A stretch of 20,093 nucleotides of DNA from a virus, in the IMG/VR virus record IMGVR_UViG_3300006920_000341, positions 1-20,093 of that record. One strand, given 5' to 3'. Every line of letters starts with the position of its first letter. Positions within the stretch are counted from its first letter, which is position 1. The notes under the pieces were generated by a model. The model was given only the letters and a program-made list of their open reading frames with translations. It ran no database searches and was not told the DNA's origin. The position numbers and the translations under genes are program-made. Positions 6,224 to 13,689 of this stretch are shown here, in pieces.

Positions 6224-8470
6224 ATGAGTGTTTTAGGAATTCCAGACCAGACGATACCAGAATCGTTAAAGGACAAGCAGTGGCATGTAAACCACAATCT
6301 TGCTCACTCTGCTTTTACATTAAGCACTAATTACGACGACCAAAGAAAATATATTTTAAAGATGTTTCGCGGTTATAATGCCGAACTTGGCCCTGCAGAA
6401 ACTAAATTAGCACAAGCAATTACTTGTCCAAATGGATATGATTTAGGTATTGAGTATATAGTTTACCCTCTTATTCAATCAAAAATAGAACAAGCGATCG
6501 GTGATTTTATTCGTAGACCTATAAAAAGTAGAGCCTACGCAATGGACAAATCTTCTAAGAATGCTAAGTTTCAGAAGAAACTTGAAATGCTCGGTGAAGA
6601 AATTATGAGAGACATAGCCGAACAGTTAAATCCTGATTTGGGTTATACTCCGGAAACTCCATTAAAAGATTTAGATCTTCCTGAAGATGTAGAAGAATTC
6701 TTTTCACAAGACTTCAAATCTGTAGCTGAAACAGTAGCTAACGATTTAATAGATTTATTCTTAGATGTACGTGGAGAAAAGAAAAAACTTAAAGGTATGT
6801 TTAGAAATTACCTTATTTCTGATAGAGGACACGCTGTATTAGATAAAGCTAAAGGACATACGACAATGTACGGCACACATCCTTTAGATTGTGACTATGA
6901 TTTAGATCCTTATAAAGTTGTTCAAGACGACCATGAGTTCTTTTATCAAAGTTGGTGGCTTACTCAGAATGAAATTTACAATACATTTCCAGAACTTGAC
7001 AAAGGGCAAAAAGAGTCTATAAATATCATGTTCACGAATATGACATCTTTAAGCACTAGCTCTCATGACTCGGAGCAACTATCATCTTCAATGAAATATG
7101 ATGGTTGGTATAAGACTGACAACAAAGTGAATCGCATTCGTTTAAGTAAATGTATGTGGAAGTCTCAAAAGACAGTTAACATTAAGGTTAATGAAAATAA
7201 GGAAGGTCAGAAATTTCATAAAAAATTAAAAGAAGGAGATAGAATTAGAAAAACTGATACTATCAAAAAATACATTGGTGAAGTTCCTAGACATTGTATT
7301 ATGTTGGGCCCAGAGATTGTATTAGAGTGGGGGGTAATGGAACAGAGACTATCAAGGAAAGATGCTCCTTGGGCATGTACACTGCCTGTTATTTCTATTG
7401 TAAGAGATAATGACAGTGGTACATCTCAAGTTAAATCAATGGCTTCTAAATTATATCAGCTTCAAGAACTAGCTTCGGAAACGTTATTTGAAATTCGTCT
7501 TGCTCTTAAGAAAGTTGGTAATTCAAAAGTTCTTTTATACGATACTGCCCAAACACCAAAAGCATTTACTAAAGGTGGTTATGAAAATGGTCTTAACAGA
7601 GTAATGCACCATGTTAAGAAGGATCAGTTTCTTATGTTTAATTCTAAAGACAAAGGAGCAAAACAAAACTTCAATCAATTCACAAGTTTAGACCTCAGTC
7701 AAAAAGGAGTTATTCAAGATTTATTTAATGGTCTTGCTATTATAGAAGACTTAGCTGCTAAGTTCACTGGGTTTACACCAGAGAGGGAAGGTAACATTGG
7801 TCAATACCAAACAGCGACAGGAACCGACAAAGCTATTAGAGCTTCGGCTGCGCGTACTGAAGTGTTCTATACACCATTCGATGAGTTTGTCCAGGCTATT
7901 TTAAGCAAGGCTATCATGAAAATGAAATTTGATTATGAAGAAGGTGAAGTGTTGCAGTATGTAGTTGGAGAGTTTAAAACAAAATTCTTAAAATTATTTA
8001 AAGAGTTTTTCCTTGCTGACATGGGTATATATCTAGGTGATGCAAGAAAAGACCAAGAAATGAGCGATATCATAGATAGAGCTGCTGAGGTTGCATTAGG
8101 TAATAGCTCGGCGCCAGAAATGGCTTTAGGTCTTATTGAAGTATTTGAGGGAGATAGCGCAAATGAAAAGAAAGCTGTTTTCCAAAGAATGGTTAATTCT
8201 ATGGCTAAACTTAGAGAGGAACAAGCTAAGGCAGATGCAGAACAAGCACAAGCTGCTATGGAAGCAGAAGCCAAAAGCAAGGAAGATGATAGAACTCTTA
8301 CTAGGGATGGTTATCAAAAAGACAAAGATGTGGCATACATTTATAAAGATGGTAAAGCGCAAGATGGTCTTCAGAAAAATCAATCTCAAGAACGTCAAAC
8401 AGCAGCAAAGCTTGATGTTGATTTAGAAAAATCTAGAGAGCAGAGTAGGCAAAAAGAATCAGTAAAATAA
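6224..8470 (+). CDS. Portal protein
   Basis: This 748-residue protein is the probable portal, forming a dodecameric ring at one capsid vertex through which TerL pumps DNA. Supporting features are its place between terL and the scaffold/capsid genes, its length, and segments typical of crAss-like portals: YPLIQSKIEQAIGDFIRRP (81-99, portal body), YDLDPYKVVQDDHEFFYQS (225-243, wing), GQYQTATGTDKAIRASAART (about 526-545, near the stem helices). From about 660 the protein becomes a charged Ala/Glu/Lys/Gln coiled coil (EEQAKADAEQAQAAMEAEAK) and ends in a hydrophilic tail, compatible with a C-terminal barrel or a packaged-DNA-contacting extension. The 21-base gap upstream is A/T-rich (TTTATAAAAAATATATT) with no Shine-Dalgarno motif. 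No frameshift or truncation is visible. Confidence 0.88.
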   Translation: MSVLGIPDQTIPESLKDKQWHVNHNLAHSAFTLSTNYDDQRKYILKMFRGYNAELGPAETKLAQAITCPNGYDLGIEYIVYPLIQSKIEQAIGDFIRRPIKSRAYAMDKSSKNAKFQKKLEMLGEEIMRDIAEQLNPDLGYTPETPLKDLDLPEDVEEFFSQDFKSVAETVANDLIDLFLDVRGEKKKLKGMFRNYLISDRGHAVLDKAKGHTTMYGTHPLDCDYDLDPYKVVQDDHEFFYQSWWLTQNEIYNTFPELDKGQKESINIMFTNMTSLSTSSHDSEQLSSSMKYDGWYKTDNKVNRIRLSKCMWKSQKTVNIKVNENKEGQKFHKKLKEGDRIRKTDTIKKYIGEVPRHCIMLGPEIVLEWGVMEQRLSRKDAPWACTLPVISIVRDNDSGTSQVKSMASKLYQLQELASETLFEIRLALKKVGNSKVLLYDTAQTPKAFTKGGYENGLNRVMHHVKKDQFLMFNSKDKGAKQNFNQFTSLDLSQKGVIQDLFNGLAIIEDLAAKFTGFTPEREGNIGQYQTATGTDKAIRASAARTEVFYTPFDEFVQAILSKAIMKMKFDYEEGEVLQYVVGEFKTKFLKLFKEFFLADMGIYLGDARKDQEMSDIIDRAAEVALGNSSAPEMALGLIEVFEGDSANEKKAVFQRMVNSMAKLREEQAKADAEQAQAAMEAEAKSKEDDRTLTRDGYQKDKDVAYIYKDGKAQDGLQKNQSQERQTAAKLDVDLEKSREQSRQKESVK

Positions 8471-8485
8471 TTTTTTATAAATTTG
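8471..8485 (+). promoter_or_regulatory. Promoter-like box (Bacteroidota -7 type), copy 2
   Basis: This is an exact 15-base copy of the element at 3329-3343 (TTTTTTATAAATTTG), again holding TAAATTTG, which fits TAnnTTTG. It begins right after the portal stop; the next ATG lies 13 bases past the box at 8499, giving a very short leader. No hairpin precedes it here, so it would add transcription of the scaffold and capsid genes to read-through from upstream. There is no convincing -33 element. Confidence 0.5.
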
Positions 8486-8498
8486 TTAAAACTAAACT

Positions 8499-9560
8499 AT
8501 GAATAAGCAAGGCACAGAAAACCTAGATTTCCAAGAAGACATGTTTCCCAAAAGCGATGCAAATGAGTTATTTGAATTTGACCAAGACGACTTGGACGAT
8601 AAAGATGATACTTTTGATCCAGAAGATTACGATGGTGTAGTTTTAGATAAAGACCCATTGTTAGTTGCTGCTGAAGAAGCTAAAGAAAATGAAGAAGAAG
8701 AGGAAGAGCAAACTGGGTTAAACTTTGAAGATAAAGGAGAAGAAGATAAAGGAGGAGACTTTGATATTGAAGCTTTGAATAAAAAAATGGATACTAACTT
8801 CGAGAATGAAGCTGAGTTTAAATCATTTTTAGATGGAAAAAAAGAAGAAGAAGAAAAAGAAACTAATGAGAAAATTCTAGAAGATGCTGAACTTACCCTT
8901 GACTTTTATGAGCCTTTATTAAAGTTAGAGGACGAAGCTCTTATGACTAAGCAGTTTGAAATGATTGCTATCAACAATAAGCAAAATCTGAATGACGAAG
9001 ATGTAAAAATTGATATTGAAGAGCAAGTTCAAGATTTAATAGATTCAAGAACACTAAGCCTTCAAGCTGCTAAATTAAGAGGTGAGATAGAAAACTTAAA
9101 AGTAAATCCAGCTATAGAGGCAAAGCGTGGGGTTGTCTCTCAACGTGAAGCTGCTGCGGCGGTATTAGAAAAAACAGAAAAAGAAGAATTACAAAATGTA
9201 TTTGCCAAGATATCTAAACAACAAAGTTTTTTTGGGGTTAATCTTGACAACAAAAAAATAGTCGATACGTACAAGGATGTACAGTCGGGTAAGTTTATCG
9301 ATGAGTTGAAAGCCGATAAAGAAGCTTTAGCTGAGCTCGCCCTGTTCCGAATATACAAAGAGGAAATCTTTAAATCTTCGACAGGGATGAAGTATGAGGA
9401 TGGTATTAAGGCCATGTTGGACGAATTCAAAAACAACAAGGATTCTAAGCCAATTCCCGGAACTAGTAGTAGACGAAGTTCCCCAGCAAGCAGCGCTTCA
9501 ACACAAGATGGACTAATTGCAGATGTGCTTTATAACGCACCTGTGAAAAGAGAAGAGTAA
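8499..9560 (+). CDS. Probable head scaffolding protein
   Basis: This 353-residue protein sits between portal and major capsid genes, the usual place for a scaffold. Residues 10-125 are extremely acidic, with Asp/Glu runs (DQDDLDDKDD at 28-37, EEEEEE at 65-70, KKEEEEKE at 114-121). Residues 125-315 are helical and rich in Ala, Glu, Lys and Gln (for example REAAAAVLEKTEKEEL), with no Cys. The C-terminus is a Ser/Thr/Arg/Pro-rich linker (GTSSRRSSPASSAS, 321-334) and a short end segment, a layout like scaffold proteins whose C-terminal tail grips the capsid protein. A scaffold would guide assembly of the procapsid and then leave or be degraded; no protease gene is visible nearby. The evidence is composition and position, not sequence identity; an internal core or cargo protein is the alternative. 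Confidence 0.65.
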   Translation: MNKQGTENLDFQEDMFPKSDANELFEFDQDDLDDKDDTFDPEDYDGVVLDKDPLLVAAEEAKENEEEEEEQTGLNFEDKGEEDKGGDFDIEALNKKMDTNFENEAEFKSFLDGKKEEEEKETNEKILEDAELTLDFYEPLLKLEDEALMTKQFEMIAINNKQNLNDEDVKIDIEEQVQDLIDSRTLSLQAAKLRGEIENLKVNPAIEAKRGVVSQREAAAAVLEKTEKEELQNVFAKISKQQSFFGVNLDNKKIVDTYKDVQSGKFIDELKADKEALAELALFRIYKEEIFKSSTGMKYEDGIKAMLDEFKNNKDSKPIPGTSSRRSSPASSASTQDGLIADVLYNAPVKREE

Positions 9561-9676
9561 ACATGAACAATGTTCTAGTTATTTTTCAAAATTATGTATC
9601 CTTTTGCAAAGTGGCCAAGGGCAATTAAGTAGGAGGTTTTTAAAACAAATTATTAATTTTAAAAATCTATTTTAAC
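9561..9676 (+). promoter_or_regulatory. 116-base leader of the capsid gene
   Basis: This is the longest gap in the window. It contains a small inverted repeat GAAC-AAT-GTTC (9565-9575) with a T-rich stretch after it, a perfect AGGAGG (9631-9636) placed 40 bases before the capsid ATG and so too far to serve it, and an A/T-rich final 40 bases. A 21-codon ORF (9563-9628) ends 2 bases before AGGAGG. No TAnnTTTG box was found; TATCCTTTTG (9597-9606) is only a loose approximation. It probably acts as the 5' leader or promoter region of the most highly expressed gene. Confidence 0.4.
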
Positions 9677-11353
9677 ATGGGAGTTTTATTAAGAGGGAGC
9701 CAAGAAAGGTTTAATCCCCAAATTCACACAGAAGCAAATTCATTAACAACGTTGATGAAGAAAGACTTCGCAGTCAAAAGAAAGACTTTTGACTTATTTA
9801 CAAAATACAACAAGTTTCAATCTTGGATGTATTACTCTGGTCGTGTAAACCAAGGTATCAAAAAAGGAAAGCTTAAGGCTGCCTCTAATGATATCAATGA
9901 CAATGCATATCGTGTTAATTACGAAGGTATGGACATCTTACCTGCATATTCATTTGGTCAAGCACAAATAGGTACTCTTTTTGATGCCGCCAATCCAAAC
10001 CCTGATATGACGGGTAATGGATTTACAAATACTGGAACTGTCAATGCTGGTTTTACCAATGTTGCAACAGACACGTTAATTTCATTTTCGGTAACTCACG
10101 ATCCGACTTCTGAAATTTATGGTGACAAATTCAATCCTAACGACAAAATTGTTTTAGACAATGGTTTAGGTGTGAACGTTATCATAGTTTCACCAGGTCG
10201 TAGAGCTTCTACAAATGACCATTATGTGTATGATGGAAAAACCATTGGACCTGCTGCTTTGTTTAGCACAAGTCATTTGGCTGATGGGAATGTTCTTACT
10301 GAAGCTGGTTCTGCTTTCGGAGAAGGTTCATTGAAAGGTTCACAAAGAACCAACCGTAACAAGTGGAGAATTAACTATTCTTTTATTACTCGTTACAGTT
10401 TGACAATGACTGGTTCTGCTAAAAAGCAAAAAATCGCTTACATCTATAACTCTGACAAGAGAGATAGTAAGATGTGGGAATTTGATGAGGTTCTTCGTGG
10501 GGAAAGCGTTTTCCGTATGATGAATGAATTAGCGTTACGTTATTCACGTATCTCTATGGATCCATCAACTCACGCATGGTTTGAAAACTATGGAACAAAT
10601 GCACTTACTGTAAGTGGGTTCCAAGCTGAGTCAGGTATCGAAGCTCCGGTTATCGGTAATGGTTGGATTCCAGAAATCGAAGATAATGCGACTTTCGATT
10701 ACAATCCAAACAACGGTTTATCGCATACGATTATTGAAGCGATTACTAATGTACTTGCAACTCGTTCTCCAAAAGGGAATAGAGGTAATGTATTCTTAGG
10801 AGTTACTGACCGTATCGGTTGTACTGCTTTTGATTATGGAATGAAGCAATTGATGCAGTTTGATTTGAACACTGCAACTTCGGGGGCTTCAAACATTGTT
10901 TACAATGTTGCTTCTGGAGAGAAAATGACTCTTGGATTCGAAGTTACTATTTACAAGTATCTTGGTAACGAATTCGTAATCATTGAAGACGAGTTATTAA
11001 ACCACCCGGGATTATTCCCAGTGAATGGTGGATTGGTAGGAACAGGTCACATTTATATTCTGAACGCAACAGATATCGATGGTGTACCGAATTTTGAGGT
11101 GCTTTCTCGTTCAGGTCGTAATATGATCAGAAAGAACGTAGATGGAATGCATTCTTTTGATCCAAGTTCTGACCAAGGTAATACAGCTGCAAGTGGATTT
11201 GACGGATGTCAAACACACATGCTTTCTGAGTTAATGGCTGTTCTTTATGATGTTCGCTCATGCGGAATTCTTAAAGCTACAACTCCTTTTACAGGAGGTG
11301 CTTTAACTGGAACTGCTATTGCAGATGCGGGAGCGAATACGTTCACGTTCTAG
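9677..11353 (+). CDS. Major capsid protein
   Basis: This 558-residue protein is the likely main shell protein, expected to have the HK97 fold. It follows portal and scaffold genes and is followed immediately by a strong terminator, as usual for a highly expressed capsid gene. The N-terminus (1-60) is a positively charged helical arm (LTTLMKKDFAVKRKTFDLFT), then comes a region that would form the E-loop and P-domain (Arg/Lys-rich 61-80). A Gly/Thr/Asn-rich insertion (about 105-220) could be a surface domain. Residues 225-330 hold helix-rich core sequence (MNELALRYSRISMDP), and the C-terminal 120 residues alternate strands and loops as in an A-domain, ending Gly/Ala/Thr-rich. It has few cysteines and no signal peptide. 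The reading frame ends in tandem TAG TAG. The capsid call rests on context, size and general resemblance to crAss-like capsid proteins. Confidence 0.85.
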   Translation: MGVLLRGSQERFNPQIHTEANSLTTLMKKDFAVKRKTFDLFTKYNKFQSWMYYSGRVNQGIKKGKLKAASNDINDNAYRVNYEGMDILPAYSFGQAQIGTLFDAANPNPDMTGNGFTNTGTVNAGFTNVATDTLISFSVTHDPTSEIYGDKFNPNDKIVLDNGLGVNVIIVSPGRRASTNDHYVYDGKTIGPAALFSTSHLADGNVLTEAGSAFGEGSLKGSQRTNRNKWRINYSFITRYSLTMTGSAKKQKIAYIYNSDKRDSKMWEFDEVLRGESVFRMMNELALRYSRISMDPSTHAWFENYGTNALTVSGFQAESGIEAPVIGNGWIPEIEDNATFDYNPNNGLSHTIIEAITNVLATRSPKGNRGNVFLGVTDRIGCTAFDYGMKQLMQFDLNTATSGASNIVYNVASGEKMTLGFEVTIYKYLGNEFVIIEDELLNHPGLFPVNGGLVGTGHIYILNATDIDGVPNFEVLSRSGRNMIRKNVDGMHSFDPSSDQGNTAASGFDGCQTHMLSELMAVLYDVRSCGILKATTPFTGGALTGTAIADAGANTFTF

Positions 11354-11373
11354 TAGTATTGAGTATTAACATT

Positions 11374-11399
11374 ACCCCCTTCTCACGAGGGGGGTTTTT
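11374..11399 (+). terminator. Strong rho-independent terminator after the capsid gene
   Basis: CCCCCT (11375-11380) pairs with AGGGGG (11388-11393) around the 7-base loop TCTCACG, and A11374 can pair with the following T. It is followed by T11395-11399. It is the most G+C-rich stem in the window and lies 20 bases after the capsid stop. It likely reduces transcription into the connector genes, setting capsid protein in excess. Confidence 0.85.
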
Positions 11400-11411
11400 A
11401 AACTATAAATA

Positions 11412-12254
11412 ATGAATGCACAGAAAAATGTAGTAAAGTTAGACAGACCAGAACAGTTAATGACCGAAGAGGCTATTAATGGAACTTGGAAACTAGTTTA
11501 CAAAACAACAAACAATCTTGGAGTCGCTGGATTTTCAGGAAGATTTTTATCTTCTTATCCAGATGCGATAACAGGTCAAGACCGACATCTTGAAAATAGA
11601 AACGGTCAATTCGTTCCTGGTTATTTTATTCAAAAAATAGTCACAATGTTGCATCCCACAACTAACAGGGAGCATCGTAAAGTCATTGACTGGCTTGTTG
11701 GCCACCCTGAAGTTGGTGTAGAAGTATCTCAAACAAAATTATCTGCAAGATACATTGAGGACAAAAGAAGTAATCCAAGAATTAAATTAGTTAATTTGGA
11801 TTTCGAAGAAATAGAAGATTTAGAACAAGAAGATTTTATCGATAAGCTTATTGGTCTTTTATCATTAGATACTGGAGCAAAATCTGTTGGATTAAAAAAG
11901 CTTCGTTACGTGTTAGCCCAGCTTAACATGACTTATCGAGAAGCTAAGTATTTAACTCAACCGGTTATTGAAAAGCAAAAGCTAAGAAAGACTCTTAAAA
12001 CATTTGTTAGATCTTCACTTGCTAATGCTCAAAAGGTTGAATTGATTTTAGATAACCTTGATGCAGCACAGTTTGAATTTGAATTAAAGGAAATGCTTCG
12101 CGTGGGAGTTTTAGATATCAGTAATGGTATGTATCTTTACCTTGGTAATCCTTTAGGAATGTCTAAAGAGAGTGTTAGAGATTATTTCGGTAACAATCCA
12201 GACTTAAAAGTAGAGCTTACTGAAAAGCTTTACAATGAGTTGAAAAAAGAGTAA
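11412..12254 (+). CDS. Unidentified virion-region protein downstream of capsid
   Basis: I cannot name this 280-residue protein. It is the first gene after the capsid terminator. The N-terminal 70 residues have a mixed beta character with Gly/Tyr/Asn turns (GTWKLVYKTTNNLGVAGFSG). Residues 70-130 are basic (HPTTNREHRKVIDWLVGHPE). From about 135 to the end it is helical, starting with an acidic run (DFEEIEDLEQEDFIDKLIGL, 130-149) and including LRKTLKTFVRSSLANAQKVE (191-210) and EFELKEMLRVGVLDI. No signal peptide, membrane segment or catalytic motif is seen. In crAss-like phages the gene after the capsid gene encodes a virion or packaged protein, which fits. There is a 58-base gap upstream holding the terminator and an A/T-rich start region, and a 20-base gap downstream. 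Confidence 0.82.
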   Translation: MNAQKNVVKLDRPEQLMTEEAINGTWKLVYKTTNNLGVAGFSGRFLSSYPDAITGQDRHLENRNGQFVPGYFIQKIVTMLHPTTNREHRKVIDWLVGHPEVGVEVSQTKLSARYIEDKRSNPRIKLVNLDFEEIEDLEQEDFIDKLIGLLSLDTGAKSVGLKKLRYVLAQLNMTYREAKYLTQPVIEKQKLRKTLKTFVRSSLANAQKVELILDNLDAAQFEFELKEMLRVGVLDISNGMYLYLGNPLGMSKESVRDYFGNNPDLKVELTEKLYNELKKE

Positions 12255-12257
12255 ATA

Positions 12258-12376
12258 ATTTAAAAGGACTGATAATGGCAAGTATTATATATACTGTATC
12301 TGAAGTAAAGAATAAAATCAATCAGTTCGCTGACAAACTAGGCTCTGATTATTTTACATTGCCAGTCCTTTTAAAT
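12258..12376 (+). repeat. 14-base perfect inverted repeat across a gene start
   Basis: ATTTAAAAGGACTG (12258-12271) has its exact reverse complement CAGTCCTTTTAAAT at 12363-12376, 91 bases on. The left arm contains AAAAGGA, the ribosome-binding-like sequence 6 bases before the ATG at 12275; the right arm is within codons 30-34 of the same gene. In mRNA the two arms would form a 14-bp stem hiding the ribosome-binding region. Confidence 0.75.
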
Positions 12377-12955
12377 AAATTTGAAACCTCAGCTTGGGAT
12401 TTCATAGGAGAGAAGTTAAAGTTAATTGAAACAACTCAAACTATAACAGACGATATAAGACCCTTAATAGTTACTAGGAATCTTGCTGTCTTAGATGAGT
12501 CGGTAGTAGATGCAGTTCCTACCGGTGTTATTATTAAACCAAGATATTTATCTGCTGAGCCGTCAGACTACCACAGGACAGTTGCTTATGATGTTTATTA
12601 TAATGATGGAACAAAAGCTCTTAGAGCAGATAAGATTGCGCAATCAGAATACAGAGTAGCGCTTAGAAACCCAAATAAATCTGCTAATAAGCAATACCCT
12701 CTTATACTTCAAGAGGCAAGTCAATTTCAAATAGACTGCGGCGAAGCTGTTGCTAGTACGTTTAGATTGACATATTGTAAAAAACCAACCTTCGGAACAA
12801 CTAGTACTCCAGATGGAAGAATAATAAACTTGCCAGATGATGCTATTGAAAAAATACTACTTGATGTTGTAACCTCTTTATTTGTCAATACAGGTGACGA
12901 GAGAAGTAAATCAAGTTATGAAGTAGAAGAATCTTTTAGAAAAATATTTAGATAA
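12275..12955 (+). CDS. Ring/connector-type virion protein (crAss-like)
   Basis: This 226-residue protein is probably one of the ring or adaptor proteins that extend the portal towards the tail. Its plan fits that family as I know it from crAss-like phages: an N-terminal helical segment (5-50, VSEVKNKINQFADKLG, LPVLLNKFETSAWDFI), then a beta-rich middle with PTGVIIKPRYLSA (80-92), a charged segment AQSEYRVALRNPNKSANKQYP (about 121-141), a QFQI..GEAVASTFRLTYCKKP strand pair (about 147-168), and NLPDDAIEKILLDVVTSLFVN (about 180-200) leading into a final helix. AAAAGGA lies 6 bases before the ATG, one of the few recognisable ribosome-binding sites here, and is covered by an inverted repeat. It shares one base with the next gene (TAATG). 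The assignment is moderate; the exact ring number is unknown. Confidence 0.75.
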   Translation: MASIIYTVSEVKNKINQFADKLGSDYFTLPVLLNKFETSAWDFIGEKLKLIETTQTITDDIRPLIVTRNLAVLDESVVDAVPTGVIIKPRYLSAEPSDYHRTVAYDVYYNDGTKALRADKIAQSEYRVALRNPNKSANKQYPLILQEASQFQIDCGEAVASTFRLTYCKKPTFGTTSTPDGRIINLPDDAIEKILLDVVTSLFVNTGDERSKSSYEVEESFRKIFR

Positions 12956-13689
12956 TGCAGACCGAACTACACATAATCAATACAATTTGGGATACTGTAA
13001 GAGCTGGCTTAAAAAACCAAGACGATCCTATCAATGAAAGATTAATGCGTGCTTATCTAGCTTCTCATAGAGGTAGAATATTAAATGAGCATTATGTAAA
13101 TGCTAGGCAATTGCCAGATGAGGTTTTTCAGAACTTTGGTGCCGTAGGTCCAAATCAAGGAGATGTAACATTCTCATTAACAAGAAACCAATGGATTGCC
13201 ACTAGCGCAATACCTACGGTAATTAGATTTAAAGAAAATTTTGGCTTCATGGCTGAAAAAGAACATTATATAGTTTCTTTCTTAAATTCTGAAGAATTTA
13301 GAAATAACAAGTATGACCGTTATGGTAAATTTCATCCATCTATACAATACATTGGAAGAGAAATGATTTTATATACAGGCATACAGCAAACTGGAAATCC
13401 ACTAGGAGATCTACCTTCTGTTTTAAACAATGCTGTTGCTGCCATAGCAACAGAGGCTTTGGGTAATAAAATAACAATTAAAATGAGAGGTGTGTTAGTC
13501 AATCCAGATGATGATGCTCTTTATGACTTCAATACTTCGGCTTATCCATTTCCTAATGAACTTTTAGACAAATTAATTAATTCAGTAACGGCTAGAGATT
13601 TCAATGTTTTTTTAAGAACAAAATCTGATGAGGTAGGTGACGGTCGTGATAACCCTGGTCAATATCAAAATGGAAAAGAGCTCGACTAA
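12955..13689 (+). CDS. Ring/connector-type virion protein (crAss-like)
   Basis: This 244-residue protein has the layout of another crAss-like head-tail joining protein. The N-terminal helices include INTIWDTVRAGLKNQDDPIN (8-27) and ERLMRAYLASHRGRILNEHY (28-47). A central beta region contains TSAIPTVIRFKENFG (82-96), a Phe/Tyr-rich strand set up to about 145, then NKITIKMRGVLVNPDDDALY (about 169-188) and a C-terminal helix YPFPNELLDKLINSVTARD (about 194-212). The N-P-D-D then Y-P-x-P series is typical of these structural proteins. There is no membrane segment or enzyme motif. It starts in the previous stop (TAATG) and overlaps the next gene by 20 bases, so it is tightly co-expressed with its neighbours. 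Function within the ring stack is inferred from position. Confidence 0.75.
   Translation: MQTELHIINTIWDTVRAGLKNQDDPINERLMRAYLASHRGRILNEHYVNARQLPDEVFQNFGAVGPNQGDVTFSLTRNQWIATSAIPTVIRFKENFGFMAEKEHYIVSFLNSEEFRNNKYDRYGKFHPSIQYIGREMILYTGIQQTGNPLGDLPSVLNNAVAAIATEALGNKITIKMRGVLVNPDDDALYDFNTSAYPFPNELLDKLINSVTARDFNVFLRTKSDEVGDGRDNPGQYQNGKELD

Noticed and set aside
8126-8426. Overlapping ORFs on both strands opposite the portal C-terminus
   Set aside because: These mirror the Lys/Glu/Ala-rich coiled-coil codons of the portal; low-complexity coding regions readily give open shadow frames.
9563-9628. 21-codon ORF in the capsid leader
   Set aside because: Too short to support as a gene; mentioned only because it ends beside AGGAGG.
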